Below, one piece after another: positions 12,095 to 25,614 of a stretch of 64,000 nt of DNA. The first letter of the stretch is position 1. Every line of letters starts with the position of its first letter. The notes under the pieces were generated by a model. It was not told the DNA's origin. It was given only the letters and a program-made list of their open reading frames with translations, and did not search any database. A program made the translations under genes and the position numbers. Where the stretch lies: NCBI RefSeq assembly GCF_001723175.1, contig NC_064654.1:2728001-2792000 (forward strand). Direction: 5' to 3'. The stretch is from Penicillium oxalicum (lineage: Eukaryota > Ascomycota > Eurotiomycetes > Eurotiales > Aspergillaceae).

Positions 12095-14603
12095 ATGTCC
12101 ATCATGGAGAAGCTGAATTCTGAAGATGGCCAGCTTTTTATCAAAGTGAGTCAGGGGACAACAGACTTCCGCGGAATCATCCACCTCACCTCGGGGACCA
12201 TTTGACTGACAGCACTCGTTTCATTCCCTCCAGAACCTAGCCAGTTTTGTCCGAACACACGAAAAGGCGCTTGCGAATGCTTTGCAGCTTCGGCGCCAGT
12301 CTAAAAATGCCATCGCCCCTCAGTCCCCGACCAGCCCGACGAGCGCCAATACCTCCTTCACCTCCACCTCCCTCACCTTGGCGGCTGCCTTGTCCTTTGG
12401 CGCGCTGAAATTCACCTCGCAAAACATCAAACCCGCAAAGTTGACCCTCACGCCTCATCATCTTTTCTACCTCCTCTCCTGTTTCGAGGACTTGTCTATC
12501 GCCGTCGGGCCCATGAATGTCCGACTTGAGAACATCAACACCGAGGTCTCCCAGTCATACGTGTCCTTCTTGAACAAACCACAGCGATCCAAGGGCGATG
12601 GGGCATCGATCCATTCCGTTTCCAGCGTTCGCAGTGTGATGTCTGGCATGAGTGGCCTCTGGTCCTCCTTTGGCCTCGGCTCTAAGGACTCCATCTCCAA
12701 ATCCGACAAGGCCAAAGTGGCCCTCGAAGCCGACCTGAAGTACCTCTATTCAGCCTTCACCAAAATTCCCTGCCTTCGCTTGGCTCCGGATCACCGCGCC
12801 CGGCTGATTCGAGGATATGAAGAGTTCCCTTTCGATACCGCGGTACCTCTGCACGCGTTTAAGAATTTGAGCGCCCTGGAAATCATTGACATTGACTATC
12901 GCTCGTTCTACGGCTGGGATCGCTTGTCGGAGCAGCTACGTACATTGACCATCAAGCGAGGGCACTTGGAAGATCCGGCGGATTTGTTGACCCGCATCGT
13001 GCTGGATGATGTTGATAAGCGACGTCGTCGTTCGGCCAAGTCGCAACAGTCACCACCCTTGGGCTGGACCAGCAGTATGGGACCACCCCCAATGTCCGCT
13101 TCGGACCAGACTTCCATCTCGGCGCCTGGCTCCCCGGTTGCTGAGAATGCCCTTGCGAGTAGCGCCAGCCCGAAGGCTGTCCCCATGATGCGAGCGGGCT
13201 CCGAGGGTTCCCGCGTCCGGTACCGTGCCGACAGCGTCTCTCCCACTCGGCCTTCCACCAAGCACAGTCACCACCGTCACAACCGTGGCCAGTCATCTCG
13301 GATCCGTCGCACAGGCTCGGGCAGCTCCAACTCGAGTGATGCATCCGGCGGTGCCCACTCTCACTCCAGTGTCCTTCCTCCCTCAAAGTGGCGCTTCCTC
13401 CGCCATCTGGGGCTGCCGGATAACTCCTTGACTTCCATCTCGGCTGCCAGCCTGGCGCCCGTGGCCAACACCCTAAACTCCCTCGATCTCTCTTCAAACC
13501 TGCTGACAGAGGTACCCGACAGCCTGTCGACCTTGGTGGCCCTGCGGGCGCTCAATTTGTCCCATTGCATGATCGAGTCATTGCACTCCCTCACTCGCAG
13601 TCCACTTCCTGCCATCACCGCTCTCAACTTGCGGGGCAACCGACTGCGCTCGCTGGCTGGCATTGAGCGTTTGCTGTCTTTGGAACGCTTGGATCTCCGT
13701 GACAACGACTTGATGGATCCGACGGAATTGGCGCGACTGACCAGTCTCCCTGAGATACGGGAGATCTGGGTCTCCGGAAACCCCTTCGTCAAGACCCACT
13801 CCAACTACCGCATCGTCATCATGAATCTTTTCCGGCGCACACCGGGCTACTCGGAGGATATCGTGATTGACGGCCGTGGTCCGGGATACACCGAGCGGAA
13901 GCAGCTGGTCGAGCGTGTCGCCGAGCCCGAAGGCGCTCCCGTTGTCCGCTCAAGCGCCGCTGACCAGTCTGCCATTGTGCAAAAGCCCACTCAGACGGTT
14001 TCGCCTGTGGATTTGCCGCCACCGGTGCCTCCGAAAGATGGCCCGGGCTCCCCTGACACTGGAATGCACCCAGAGGGGGGAAGTGGGACTCACCGGCGCA
14101 AGAAAGCCCAGCGACGTCGCATCGTCGACCTTTCGACTGATAGTCCCTTCGTTGCCGACGGTCTTGGTCACCCGGGCCCTGCAATCCCTGCCCCTCTACC
14201 CGTGCAGCAGATTGCCAATCCCGCGGACCGCACCGTTGTGCCCCCGTATGAGCATCAATTGCAATTGGACAGTGGTACCCCATCGGGTTCCTCCAGCATC
14301 CAAAGCCCAGTCAAGCAAGCGCCATTCCCGAGCTCTCACACTAATGCATTGCCACTCATCGCCTCTGGCAAAGATTGGGCCTTGGATCAGGAACTGTGCC
14401 GGCAGCAATTGGAAGCTCTGCGTCAAGAAGTTGGCCACAGTTGGATTTCCGTCCTGGGTGACCATCCCTGGGACAACGCACAGAAAGATGGTGGTCCTCA
14501 CCATCTGCCCGGCGTAGGGTTGGATCATCCCGTGCTTTCACCCACGCCCCTTTGTGTCAATGGCCGCGCGATTCTGAGCGGAGGCCACGCCTTGAGCGGT
14601 TGA
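12095..14603 (+). CDS. Leucine-rich-repeat protein, STK11IP/LIP1-like
   Basis: Exons are 12095-12145 and 12234-14603; the intron has GTGAGT and CCCTCCAG ends, and the product is 806 aa. The protein starts MSIMEKLNSEDGQLFIK, followed by a conserved N-terminal region and a segment FKNLSALEIIDIDYRSFYG that opens the repeat domain. A basic, Ser/Pro/His-rich insert (about residues 260-385) interrupts it. Leucine-rich repeats then run from LRHLGLPDNSLTSI through LNLRGNRLRSL and LDLRDNDL to an LRR cap (WVSGNPFVKTHSNYRIVIM). The C-terminal third is Pro/Ser-rich, probably disordered, with a basic RRKKAQRRR patch. The arrangement (N-terminal domain, LRRs, cap, disordered tail) resembles animal STK11-interacting protein and nischarin. 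That is an inference from layout; no enzymatic domain is visible. It most likely works as a scaffold or adaptor. Confidence 0.88.
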
Positions 14604-15828
14604 TCCGACATGACTCATATTCTCCTCCACAGCCCTCCCCCCCCCCTTCTACACACCTTTTCTCGAGGAGTTATTCTCTTCGATACCTCTTTGACCTTAT
14701 GAATGTGCTGGTCTAAGCCTCTCCACATGAGCTAGCCCATGCCTCGCCTCTGCATTATTACCGGCGTTGAATGACTTACGACAAATGGTGGGTTGGATGT
14801 ATGAACACATTTTCGGCCCTACGGCTTCGATCTTTCCACCCCTTCTTCTTTTTCTCGGGAGTCTTCGTCTCTTTTTTCTTCCCCCTCATCTGCCGCTTTG
14901 GCCAGACTCCTCCGATCCCCCGTGGTGATCTCCTGACCTTTTGGTTCTCCACGCAGCCAGCTCTTTATCCACTGGCTAATTCGGCCTATTCACCCTCGGG
15001 GTGCATGGCTCCAAAACACTTCCTCTTCCCACGCCTGTTTCCACTTAGTGATATTCTGGGACGGCCCCTTGAAAGACGATTCAATTACTAGAGCGCGCTG
15101 TCTACATGGTGGAGAGGGGGATCTTTCTGCTCAGATCCCCGTTCCTCCCACTACTTGATTTCTTGTTTTCAAAAACCGCAGGTGTTGGTGGCATCAGTTC
15201 TTATTCCCCTTTTGTGTTTCTCCTCAATTCGGCTATCGGGGTGGTGTTCTTTTTTTTTTGTTTCTCTTTACTCCGACGTGGCTCAGTTTCACCTCGTCCT
15301 TTCCACTCACCTTGTTCTCTGATGATCACGGCTGTCATGAATCACTAGCCATTTTGGAATGAAAAAAAATCTTCTCCAGTCTCTTTGTTCAGGATTCGTC
15401 CGGGTTTCTCAAGCGTATCAAGATATTGTAGATGGACATTTCCGGATCGCGCTTTCCCCCCTTTTCCCCCTCTAGAGAACAGCCGAATCTAGCCATGCAG
15501 GCCTTGAGTCATTGACAAGCCCTGCACACCATGTATCAGGCATCACAGCAGTCACTCCAAAGGGGAAGGAGGGGGAGAGGTGGACCTTGTCTACCTCTAG
15601 ACATTGCTGTTCGGGATGTACTTGGCACAATGGCCTTGTGCTAGGGCCCCTCCCAGGGCTGGGGATGGCGAAGGGTCTCAACCGACGGTCACTGCGCTTG
15701 CCCCCTCCTGGCGGTGACGCTGCGGCGGACGCCTTCTCGGATACTGGTGGTGGCAGCGTGGACAAGTGATGGACATTTGGAGGCGAATTGAGGTACGGCG
15801 ACGGGGTGGATGTTCAGCAATGGACGGT

Positions 15829-15838
15829 ACTGTACAGT
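15829..15838. repeat. ACTGTACAGT palindrome
   Basis: A perfect 10-bp palindrome in non-coding DNA. The same 10-mer occurs at 28918-28927, and half-sites are scattered through the gene-free regions. Confidence 0.8.
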
Positions 15839-16824
15839 GTACAATATGGCGAGTACCTCTCTCTCATCCATTCCCACTCTGCCACAGCCATCTCGGAGAG
15901 TTGACTCTTGAATAGCTCCGTGAGAAAAACTGTCGGAAATTGTATAGATTTCCATCCGGGTGTCTTGCATGCATGGCGAGTCAAACTCCCTCCTTCTTTT
16001 CGACAATTTCGACGAATCAGACTGGGGTAGGGAATAGAAAGGGGAAAGGTATAGCGCAGAATGAGAATTGAAGAGCGGATACAGCGAGGGAAGAAGATGG
16101 ATGACGAGGAAAGCTCATCGTGAATTGACGGATGGGATATTTCATCTTGGGTGCTTCTCTTGATTTCACTCCCTGTATTGCACACCCCCCGGGGACGTAA
16201 CTGGTAGTAGGTAGCGGGCCTCGTGCATGGTACTTGACACGACATTCTGGCCATTACGCTCTGCAGACCAAGTTGAAGCAGTTACAGCAAGAGAGATCTA
16301 CCACGTTTGTTACTCTCCTACGGGGCAGGGCTGTTTCAATCCGTTCCTCAAAATGGCTGGCTCTACTACTGCCTTTGAAAACCAAAAGACGAGGCCGGAA
16401 TCAGCTCGAACGGCAAGGAAGTAGTGACAAGATTGTCTTTTATGTGCCTGTGACTTGGGGGCTATCGAGGGCGCGTGTAGACAATCCAGAGTCTTGTAGA
16501 AACTCCCACCTCTGAAGCAGACTCTCTCTTCTTGGAGGATTTCTAGGATATCAGAGTCCTCCAGCTGTGATCGAAGCAGGTATTCCAGTCGGCAGGACAG
16601 GGTCAGATAGTTGTCCGGGGGGTTGATCAGAGTCCGTCAGGGTTCTGACCAAGTGACCAAGTGATCCAGTGACTCGCTGACCCTCCAAAGTGGTCCAGTC
16701 CCGCCTCAGCCTTCCTCTCTTCTCCTCCTCTCAACCTCCATCGAGAACATCCAAGACAGAATTCCACTCTCAACAGATAGACTACCTCGTGCTTAGAGAC
16801 CAGTGCCACGCCTCACAGAATCAA

Positions 16825-16841
16825 ACACACACACACACACA
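16825..16841 (+). repeat. CA dinucleotide microsatellite
   Basis: About eight AC units in the CT-rich upstream region of the PP1 gene; a simple-sequence repeat. Confidence 0.8.
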
Positions 16842-17764
16842 TTCCCACCGTAGCAGTGTGAATCCAGATTGGCAGAACCGCGCCCACGATTGTCTGGGGT
16901 CCGGGACTCGCGTTTTACTGCAACCCGCTTTTGTCGTGTTTGGTCGACCGCCATCCCGGAAAACTTCGATCGCTCAACTCGGCCTTCCCTCCCCCTCCTC
17001 CTCATCAGAGCTCGCTCCCAATTCCATCCCCCACCGGCTGTTGTATCGATTCCTCAGACACGCTTTCAGTCCTCTCCAGACACTTGATCGCTTGCACGAG
17101 TCTCGAGATCGTTTCTGGGACTCCCCGCCCCTGATCGTGTCAATTTTCGCTGTTCGGTCGGCCGCTTAGTGTCCGAAGGGTTCGCTCGTCAACATCTCTC
17201 CCCTCTCTTCCGTTCGGCATCCCTACCAGATCCTTTTTCCTTTTCATCCACCCAACGCCTCTCCACCCTTCCCCTCGGCCACAGCGCCTTCTTCCAGTAC
17301 ATTTTCTATCTCTCAAAAGTGACATTCGGTATGTGTCTTTTCCCTCTGTATCACTTGATGCCTCCCCTTTTCGCCTTGGGTCCAGCCATCACACGATCGG
17401 GGTCCGCAAGTCGCCGGGCCAAGGTCAACAAAAAATTCTATCGGAGACGATGCGCCTGGACCATCCTCCTTTGTTGCCCAATTTCCAATTTCAATATCGG
17501 CGTATCATCCTGGTCTCTCTGTCCTCATCGCTAACGGATCGCCATCTTTTTTTTCCTTCTCAGCTCTGCTACAGAAACACACCTGCCGCGTCATCAATTC
17601 ATCCTCCGCCCTCGGAAGTCATCTTCTTCCCCTTGCGCGTGCCTTTTTTTTTCTTCTTCTTTTCTTTTTCCTTTCCCTTTCTCTCGTTTTCACCTCGGTC
17701 CTCCCGCCGCGCCTCCAAATTTCTTCCTCGTCTTCTCCCCGTCAACCGGTAGAGATTGCCAACC

Positions 17765-19218
17765 ATGGCCGACCAAGAAGTGGATTTGGATTCCATCATC
17801 GATCGCCTCCTGGAGGTGAGGGGCAGCCGACCCGGCAAGCAGGTGCAGCTCTTGGAGTCGGAGATTCGCTTCCTCTGCACCAAGGCCCGTGAGATTTTCA
17901 TTTCCCAGCCCATTCTCTTGGAACTCGAAGCTCCCATCAAGGTACGTCTCGCAGGACAAAATCTCTCTAGCCCAACCGCACGCTCTTCCACCCCTTTTGA
18001 AGCACTCCTCAGTCCTGGGCTGGGCTTGCGCTCCAGAACACACGAGCGATTGATTATTTTCCCCCTTTGCGGTTATTATGACGATCTCGCGTCCTTTTAA
18101 CGATTGATCTCGATTGACGATAGATTTGCGGTGACATTCACGGCCAATACTATGATCTCCTGCGTCTGTTCGAGTACGGTGGCTTCCCTCCCGAGGCAAA
18201 CTACCTGTTCCTGGGTGACTACGTGGATCGTGGCAAGCAGTCCCTGGAAACCATCTGTCTGCTGCTCGCCTACAAGATCAAGTATCCCGAGAATTTCTTC
18301 ATTCTGCGCGGTAACCACGAGTGTGCCTCGATCAACCGTATCTACGGCTTCTACGACGAGTGCAAGCGACGATACAACATCAAGCTCTGGAAGACCTTTA
18401 CTGACTGTTTCAACTGCCTCCCCATCGCGGCCATCATTGACGAGAAGATCTTCACCATGCACGGTGGTCTGAGCCCCGATCTGAACTCCATGGAGCAGAT
18501 CCGTCGCGTCATGCGTCCTACTGATGTAAGCCCCTCTCTTGCCCTCTTGAATTTTTTTTTTTGGTCTTGATCATCCGGGTGTGTCCTTGGATTCACCACA
18601 TTGGTGCCTCTCACAAGCACACGAATGAAATCACCACGCTCTGGCGGTCACGGCATCGTTGCTCTGATCGAAACATCTGGTGAGATGGAGCCACTGACAT
18701 CAGATCTAAATAGATTCCCGACTGTGGTCTGCTTTGCGACCTCCTGTGGTCTGACCCGGACAAGGATATCACTGGGTGGAGCGAGAATGACCGCGGTGTC
18801 TCCTTCACATTTGGCCCCGACGTTGTATCGCGCTTCCTTCAGAAACACGACATGGACTTGATATGCCGCGCGCATCAGGTGGTGGAGGATGGTTACGAGT
18901 TCTTCTCAAAGCGTCAGCTGGTCACGCTTTTCAGTGCGCCCAACTACTGCGGTGAATTCGACAATGCCGGTGCGATGATGAGTGTCGACGAGTCTTTGCT
19001 CTGCTCCTTCCAGGTGAGTTTTCCGTGTTCCCTCTTTCCAATCATTGTCTCCATGGAAATCTTCTCTCCCTGTCCACCCGTTTCCAACATCTCTGACCAA
19101 ATTCTCGCTCTCCCCTCTGCAGATCCTAAAACCAGCCGAAAAGAAACAAAAGTACGTTTACGGTGGCATGAGCTCCGGCGGATCCATGACCCCTCCGCGC
19201 AAGCAAAAGAAGAAGTGA
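17765..19218 (+). CDS. glc7/bimG: Serine/threonine protein phosphatase PP1 catalytic subunit
   Basis: This is the catalytic subunit of type-1 protein phosphatase (yeast Glc7, A. nidulans BimG). It is a metal-dependent phosphatase needed for mitotic exit, glycogen control and septation, and is steered by RVxF-type regulatory subunits. Exons are 17765-17941, 18124-18525, 18714-19013 and 19123-19218, giving 324 aa. All catalytic motifs are present: GDIHGQ (Asp63, His65), [32 protein letters not shown] and [13 protein letters not shown]. The Tyr in NYCGEF that binds microcystin-type inhibitors is kept. The C-terminus carries a TPPR motif (a Cdk-type site known in PP1) and a lysine-rich end. Introns are 182, 188 and 109 nt and split the frame cleanly. 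It converges with Sar1 downstream. Confidence 0.98.
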
Positions 19219-20994
19219 AACACAGACAAAAAGAATCAATACGAGCTTTTCCATGTTACAGCAGGTTCGGGCGGAGATAAGCCATCTTTTCACCTTGCGA
19301 CAAACCCCCCCCTCATTGTTCAATGATCGCCTATCGTCCAAACTCAACCATTCTTCCTCGCCGAAGCCATCCGCCAAAGCCGCTGTTCATGTCCAAGCCA
19401 TGTCCTACGCCTCTTCCTTCAGCCTCCGCAGCGAACTTCCGCCCTCCTGCTCATAACCACCTCCCACGAAGCGATGAATGACCGAGGAATTTTCTCTATC
19501 AAAGTCCGGGTCCAGCCCATGTCACCACAATTCGACCCATCTTCCCCGTCCATGACTCCTCATTCTCTCGACAATTTCGATAATATCCCTCCTCCCCTCT
19601 TCTAACGATATTCAATTGTGGGGCTGGCTCGGCGTGCGATATGATTTTGTTCCTCGCCTGTCTTTTCTCCATGTCATTTCTTCTGGCCGGCTCCGGATCA
19701 CGCGATCAACATACGTACATGTACTACATCACCTCTTGGATGGATGGTGCTCTCGTGTTTTCTATGCCCTCTGTGACCTTTTCCTTTTTTTCTCACAAAT
19801 TTACATCTTCTCCTTTCCCCCCCCCCCCCCCCCCCCTTCCCCTCCTCGAACGTCCTCTTGCAGAGCTCTTCCTTTTTTTTGGGTCCCGCCTTTCCCAACC
19901 TGTATTCTACTTTTGCCACTGGTTGCTCTCATTTCCCCGTCTCATCTTGAGTAGGGAAATGCCTGACATGTTACATGTGGTAAAGGATTCGGTTCAGGGA
20001 AGCCAGGTCTTATGTGATCTTTTCTTGTTTTTTTTTCAACCCCATATTTCCCTGGGGCTCTGCTTCTTATCTTTTCGTCTCGTTGGTTGTCCTGGTTCGT
20101 GTCTATTCCTTCCACAGTATCAATGGAATGCATCTGTTCATTTGTACGTCAACATGCTATTATTTGAAATAGTTTCTACATGTAATGCTCTCTGCGCGAC
20201 TGCAGATCATCAGTGCCTCCTACACTGTGCTGTAGTAGTCTTCCTGATCACTCCGGCGCTGTGAGCTACAAAGTCGCTTCGTGTCTACAGTTGAGACCTA
20301 CTGATCAATACCCCCCGGGGTCTAGGCCGTCCGTGGACCCCCTCATAAGGCCGAATGCTCCCCACGACACTCGATCAAAATAAGACCGAGACACGCATCC
20401 ATTTCTCAGAATGGAGGAAGGGGGACATAACGGGCTCTAGCGCGTTGGACAAAATGTAAAAAGAAAACTTGTTCTCATTGCGAGGCATGAAAAGATCATC
20501 GGCACGATGGCTAAGTTGTAGATAACACTGGGCTGACACACAAAAAGGGCAAAAACAAGAGCTTAGTCGAACAAGTGAATTTGGTGGAGAGGGAGGAGTA
20601 AGATTCGGGGGAGGAGGGGGAAAGCACGTCAATCAAGAAGCCAGAGGAATGGGATCTCGAATTCCAAAATCAAAAGGACTGAATCTGTATCTTGAGCCTG
20701 GCAGAGAGGTCAAGTTGACTCACGCAACACCGGGAAGTATTCCTCGCCCAGTGTCTGCAAGGCGTCTCGCGAGAGTGTCGCATCTGATGCTATCGAAGTT
20801 CGACCATACGTGGCAAAAGGTTGGGTGTCTGTGTATGTGGTGGAGGGGCGTGAGTTCCGGGCTCAAATTGTCAATGCGGAGCGACAGAATTATAGGACAA
20901 TCGAAAATAAGCGCGTGAAGACGGGCTATAAAGGGACAATGGGGTTCAGGCAAGTCGTGGCGCGAATAATTTGGATTTTTCGCAAGGTGAGGGT
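19219..20994. other. Convergent intergenic region between PP1 and Sar1
   Basis: This 1.8 kb holds the 3' UTRs of two convergent genes and no recognisable gene. A 20-nt C tract (19817-19836) sits in it, together with T-rich stretches. Open frames here, such as 19641-20264 plus, are hydrophobic because of T-rich sequence and match no family I know. Confidence 0.55.
19817..19836. repeat. Poly-C tract, 20 nt
   Basis: An uninterrupted 20-nt C run about 600 bp downstream of the PP1 stop codon, in non-coding DNA. Confidence 0.9.
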
Positions 20995-22283
<1,289 letters not shown>

Positions 22284-23346
22284 GGCGAAGATTGGCTAAC
22301 AGAGAGCAGCTCAATGTCTTTCGGATGAAGCTTCGTCAGTGCAGACAGGATCTACGTAGGACGTGGGCGGCGAACAGTTGGAGAGGAGGGGGAGAAAAGA
22401 GGCAAAGTAGACAGGCCAGGTTGAGGTTGGGCTCGGGATCGGCCAGTGACTTGGGTGCCTGAGGCCACAAGGAGTCAATAATGGCGTAGTTGACGACACA
22501 CACACTTGACCACGGAACCTGGACTGTAGCCAACTTTGACGGATCAGTGTCTACTCGAGTTGGAATTTACAGGACTCCTGCCAGGTTGCCGAGGGTGAAC
22601 TGTGCTTATGCCGAGAAACCGACGGGAGGTTACTTCCTACATGGGTGTCTGAAGCCATTTGGTAGGGATTGCCCTTTCAAAAGCTAAAGCCTATTCCTAG
22701 TGAAGCCGATATCTGCAGTGAGTTCAACAAGGCATCTCTCAAACGCATAGAGACCACCTCAGCAAAAAGCACAAGGATATATCATGACAACGCCAATCTG
22801 TGACTTCGAAGCAAATCTCCTGCCCATAATGTAGCAAATGTGGCCAAAGGGGGTATTCGCACCGGAACCATGCAAAAGGAAAACAAGGGCGAAGTTCTAG
22901 ACAACAGATGGGAGCAAGAGCAGATGCACTAGGAAAGGATACTCAAAGGAGGAGAGCAAAAGAAGGGAAAGCAAGATGGACTAGAAGAAAATAGAGGTTT
23001 AAAATCAATTTGTTCTTTCCCCGGCAAGGATTAGAAAAGGGTATCGTGGGAAGGAAATGAAAATGGGTAGTTGGTGGGGGAAAATCCTTGGAAGAGTCCA
23101 GACTCAACGTGATCAAACGGTTGGATCAGGAAGCAAGGTTGAAAATAAAAGTATGTGACAGTGAAAGGCACCCAAATGGGCGCAAGTGGAGGAGTTTGTG
23201 AAAAATCACCCATGGAGGGCAGAACCGCGTTGGGGTGTATACACAGGATCCGCAGGAGAACAAGGGGGGTTTCCAAGGGTAAATAGGAGGAGCAGGGTTC
23301 TGAATAGCTTCCAGCAGGAGGCAAGATGCGTGTCGCTCAGAGTAAA
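22284..23346. other. Intergenic region between DUF2457 gene and Sar1
   Basis: About 1.06 kb between two minus-strand genes. It should contain the Sar1 promoter and the 3' UTR of the DUF2457 gene. I see no gene, RNA or repeat in it. Confidence 0.5.
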
Positions 23347-25614
23347 CTAGACGGAGAGGACAAGCTGAGTGTCTTGAGCGACGCCATACGCTCTGCACCT
23401 CTCGGCAACTTCTAAGCCAAGTTCCTTCATCCTCTCAGCTCCCTTACCGGGGATGGGTCGTCGGCTCAGTTGCTCTTTGGCGGCCTTTCGGCAATGTTGA
23501 CGCCAGTACTTTTCTTTGCGCTTCTGACGCTTTTGCTCAAGGCCCTCAACAATGTCAATAGGTCCTCGAGCATGCATCTCACGCAGGTTCGAGCGGTCCA
23601 ACTCAGGCGACTCGGACAGAGCAGGAATGTTTTGCCAAGTGCGAGACTTTTCCAGGCGAGTGAAGAAAGGATTGGGCGTGCGAGGTAGTGACTTGGTACG
23701 TGCCAGATGGGGACGTTGGACCAGGTGGCTGATATTCAGCCCCTGAGGCGATGAAGATTCCAGGACGGGTAATTCGTTGGAGATACTTGCTCGTTTGCAA
23801 GGCGAGGGAGACTTGGCTCGACAGGCCCGAGAGCGTGGTGGAGGAGACTTGAAGCGCTTGGGAGAAACTCGGCCTGCACGACGGGGCGGAGGCGACGTCA
23901 TCCGCTTCGGAGAGTGTCGAGGTGAGGGCTTGCGAGACGAGTCCTCTGCGCGACCACGGGAAGGCTCGAACACGAAGTCGTCGAAATCACCGTGCGAGAT
24001 GTCTTCAAGGTCATCGTCATCATCCTCTGGGTCACTAGTTGGAAAGCTAGGATCGATATCTTGAGGAATGAGAATTTGCTTCGACAGGCGCCGTTGTTCC
24101 AGACAGGACTTGTACGCAGCTTCCATGGGCCGATCTTCGTCAAGGGTACCGCAGACAAAGTCAGTGCCATCGGGGAGAGTAGGGGTACCGGGCCGCATGA
24201 TCTTGCGCGCCTTAGAAGGTCGAGGGCCAGTCTTCCGCACAGGTGCAGGCAACCACTTCGGATGATGGTCATCAGTCATCGAGTCGAAGGAAGTGTTCGA
24301 GGCACGGCGTTCCATCGTCGGAGGAACAATGTCAAGAGGCTGGCTGCTGGGTTCCGGAATCACGGCTGAGGGGGCCCAAAATTCATACTCTGAACCGCCG
24401 TCGTCGCTGTCGTCGGAGTCGGCGAATCCTGCCTCATTATCGGACTCGTTGCCATCGTCGTCAGAGAAGTGCACAGTAGAATCGTCATCAGCAAGTTCTT
24501 CAGTGTCTTCACCGTCATCCTCCTCGTCTTCGTCGTCGTTATCCTCATCTTCGTCATCCTCTTCATCCAATGCCTCCTCCTCGGCTTCTTGTGCAAGTTT
24601 GCGAATCGCAAACTCTTTCTGCATGCAGTCATTGAGAGTGATTTTCTTGGAGAGATGGTCAGTTGACTTGATGACCCATTCATCGTCCTCGTCAACCGAG
24701 CTGGCAAATTCATGGAATCGGGTAGCTTCGGACTCCTCGAATTTGCCTAGTCCGCTTGTGGTGACAGCCTGAGAAGTACTCTTGGGAAGTAGGGTGTTCT
24801 CCTTGCTGGGTTGCTGTTTTGCCTGAGGCCCCTCGGTCTGCTCCGGAGAAGACTTGCGAGCCACGGGAGCTGGGGAGCCACGGCAACGAGGTCGGAAGGA
24901 AACCTTTCGAGTCTGCGAGCGCTCCCGGGCAGGAGATGCTTTGTAATCGGCGCAGGCAAAAGTGAGAGTAGTCTTTCGCTTCGGAGGCTCAAGTGGACTC
25001 TGATCCGGACCGGAAGGACAGTTGGACGAAGTCGGCTTAGAGGGGTTGGTAGTGGCTGTTTGGCGACCGCATGCGAAGCTGATGCATCGCTTACGACCCA
25101 GGTTGGCCTCGACGGTGGGTTCGTCGCCACTGGCGATCATAATTCTCGTACTTCCATTTCTCTTGCCGTGCAACGGAGCAGTATTCCCCATTATCTGGGG
25201 GGGCAAAGGTGGGCTTGGGGTGTTAGAGAGGGAAGGGCTGGTCAGTCCACCATCGCTGGTCAGCTCTGCGGTGGAGATACCACTGATATTGCTGTGCGGG
25301 TATGAACGGTAGGTGTAGGCGGAGTCATGGAAGGATGAGTATCGCTCGGTGGGAGAGGTTTCCGGGCTACTCTTCAGAGCGCGTGTAAGTAGCGAGGTAG
25401 CTTCCTTGTGATGTGGGATCGAGGGCTGCACGAGAGTTGGGTGGCCTTGGTGTTGTGAGGAGGATTCGTGAATGAGACGCGGTTCAGGAGGCTCGTCCAC
25501 ATCTTCAGCCAGGTCCGCATCGCCATGGGCTGGCATCGTGGAGGAATTTGGCGCCACAAGCATCTTCAAAAGATTTTGGAAAGAGAAGGTGTTTTCCCCG
25601 CGGGGTTGTGCCAT
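23347..25614 (-). CDS. Acidic, disordered fungal protein of the DUF2457 type
   Basis: A single-exon gene of 755 aa. I recognise the fungal family of unknown function often listed as DUF2457, from the acidic block and the following EFWAPS motif. The N-terminal third is Ser/Pro-rich. Three similar motifs follow at about 174-183 (RKRCISFACG), 212-221 (KRKTTLTFAC) and 236-244 (TRKVSFRPR). A Glu/Asp-rich run at about 340-410 precedes EFWAPS. The C-terminal third is basic, with repeated Ser-Pro-Lys/Arg elements, and ends in a Lys/Arg-rich helix-forming stretch around KEKYWRQHCRKAAKEQ. No enzyme domain, signal peptide or membrane segment is visible. The alternating acidic and basic blocks suggest a nuclear or scaffold protein. 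The repeated basic-V/I-x-F motifs resemble PP1-docking RVxF motifs (inference). Confidence 0.85.
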   Translation of the reverse strand: MAQPRGENTFSFQNLLKMLVAPNSSTMPAHGDADLAEDVDEPPEPRLIHESSSQHQGHPTLVQPSIPHHKEATSLLTRALKSSPETSPTERYSSFHDSAYTYRSYPHSNISGISTAELTSDGGLTSPSLSNTPSPPLPPQIMGNTAPLHGKRNGSTRIMIASGDEPTVEANLGRKRCISFACGRQTATTNPSKPTSSNCPSGPDQSPLEPPKRKTTLTFACADYKASPARERSQTRKVSFRPRCRGSPAPVARKSSPEQTEGPQAKQQPSKENTLLPKSTSQAVTTSGLGKFEESEATRFHEFASSVDEDDEWVIKSTDHLSKKITLNDCMQKEFAIRKLAQEAEEEALDEEDDEDEDNDDEDEEDDGEDTEELADDDSTVHFSDDDGNESDNEAGFADSDDSDDGGSEYEFWAPSAVIPEPSSQPLDIVPPTMERRASNTSFDSMTDDHHPKWLPAPVRKTGPRPSKARKIMRPGTPTLPDGTDFVCGTLDEDRPMEAAYKSCLEQRRLSKQILIPQDIDPSFPTSDPEDDDDDLEDISHGDFDDFVFEPSRGRAEDSSRKPSPRHSPKRMTSPPPRRAGRVSPKRFKSPPPRSRACRAKSPSPCKRASISNELPVLESSSPQGLNISHLVQRPHLARTKSLPRTPNPFFTRLEKSRTWQNIPALSESPELDRSNLREMHARGPIDIVEGLEQKRQKRKEKYWRQHCRKAAKEQLSRRPIPGKGAERMKELGLEVAERCRAYGVAQDTQLVLSV

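Larger units (their letters stand above)
14604..17764. other. Intergenic region, LRR 3' end to PP1 leader
   Basis: I saw no convincing gene in this 3.2 kb. It holds a 10-nt C run just after the LRR stop (about 14637-14646), an ACTGTACAGT palindrome (15829-15838) and a CA microsatellite (about 16825-16841). A long CT-rich stretch from about 16700 to 17764 probably contains the PP1 promoter and 5' leader. A possible 5'-UTR intron runs from GTATGT at about 17330 to TTCTCAG at about 17570, but nothing in the sequence proves it. Confidence 0.5.
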
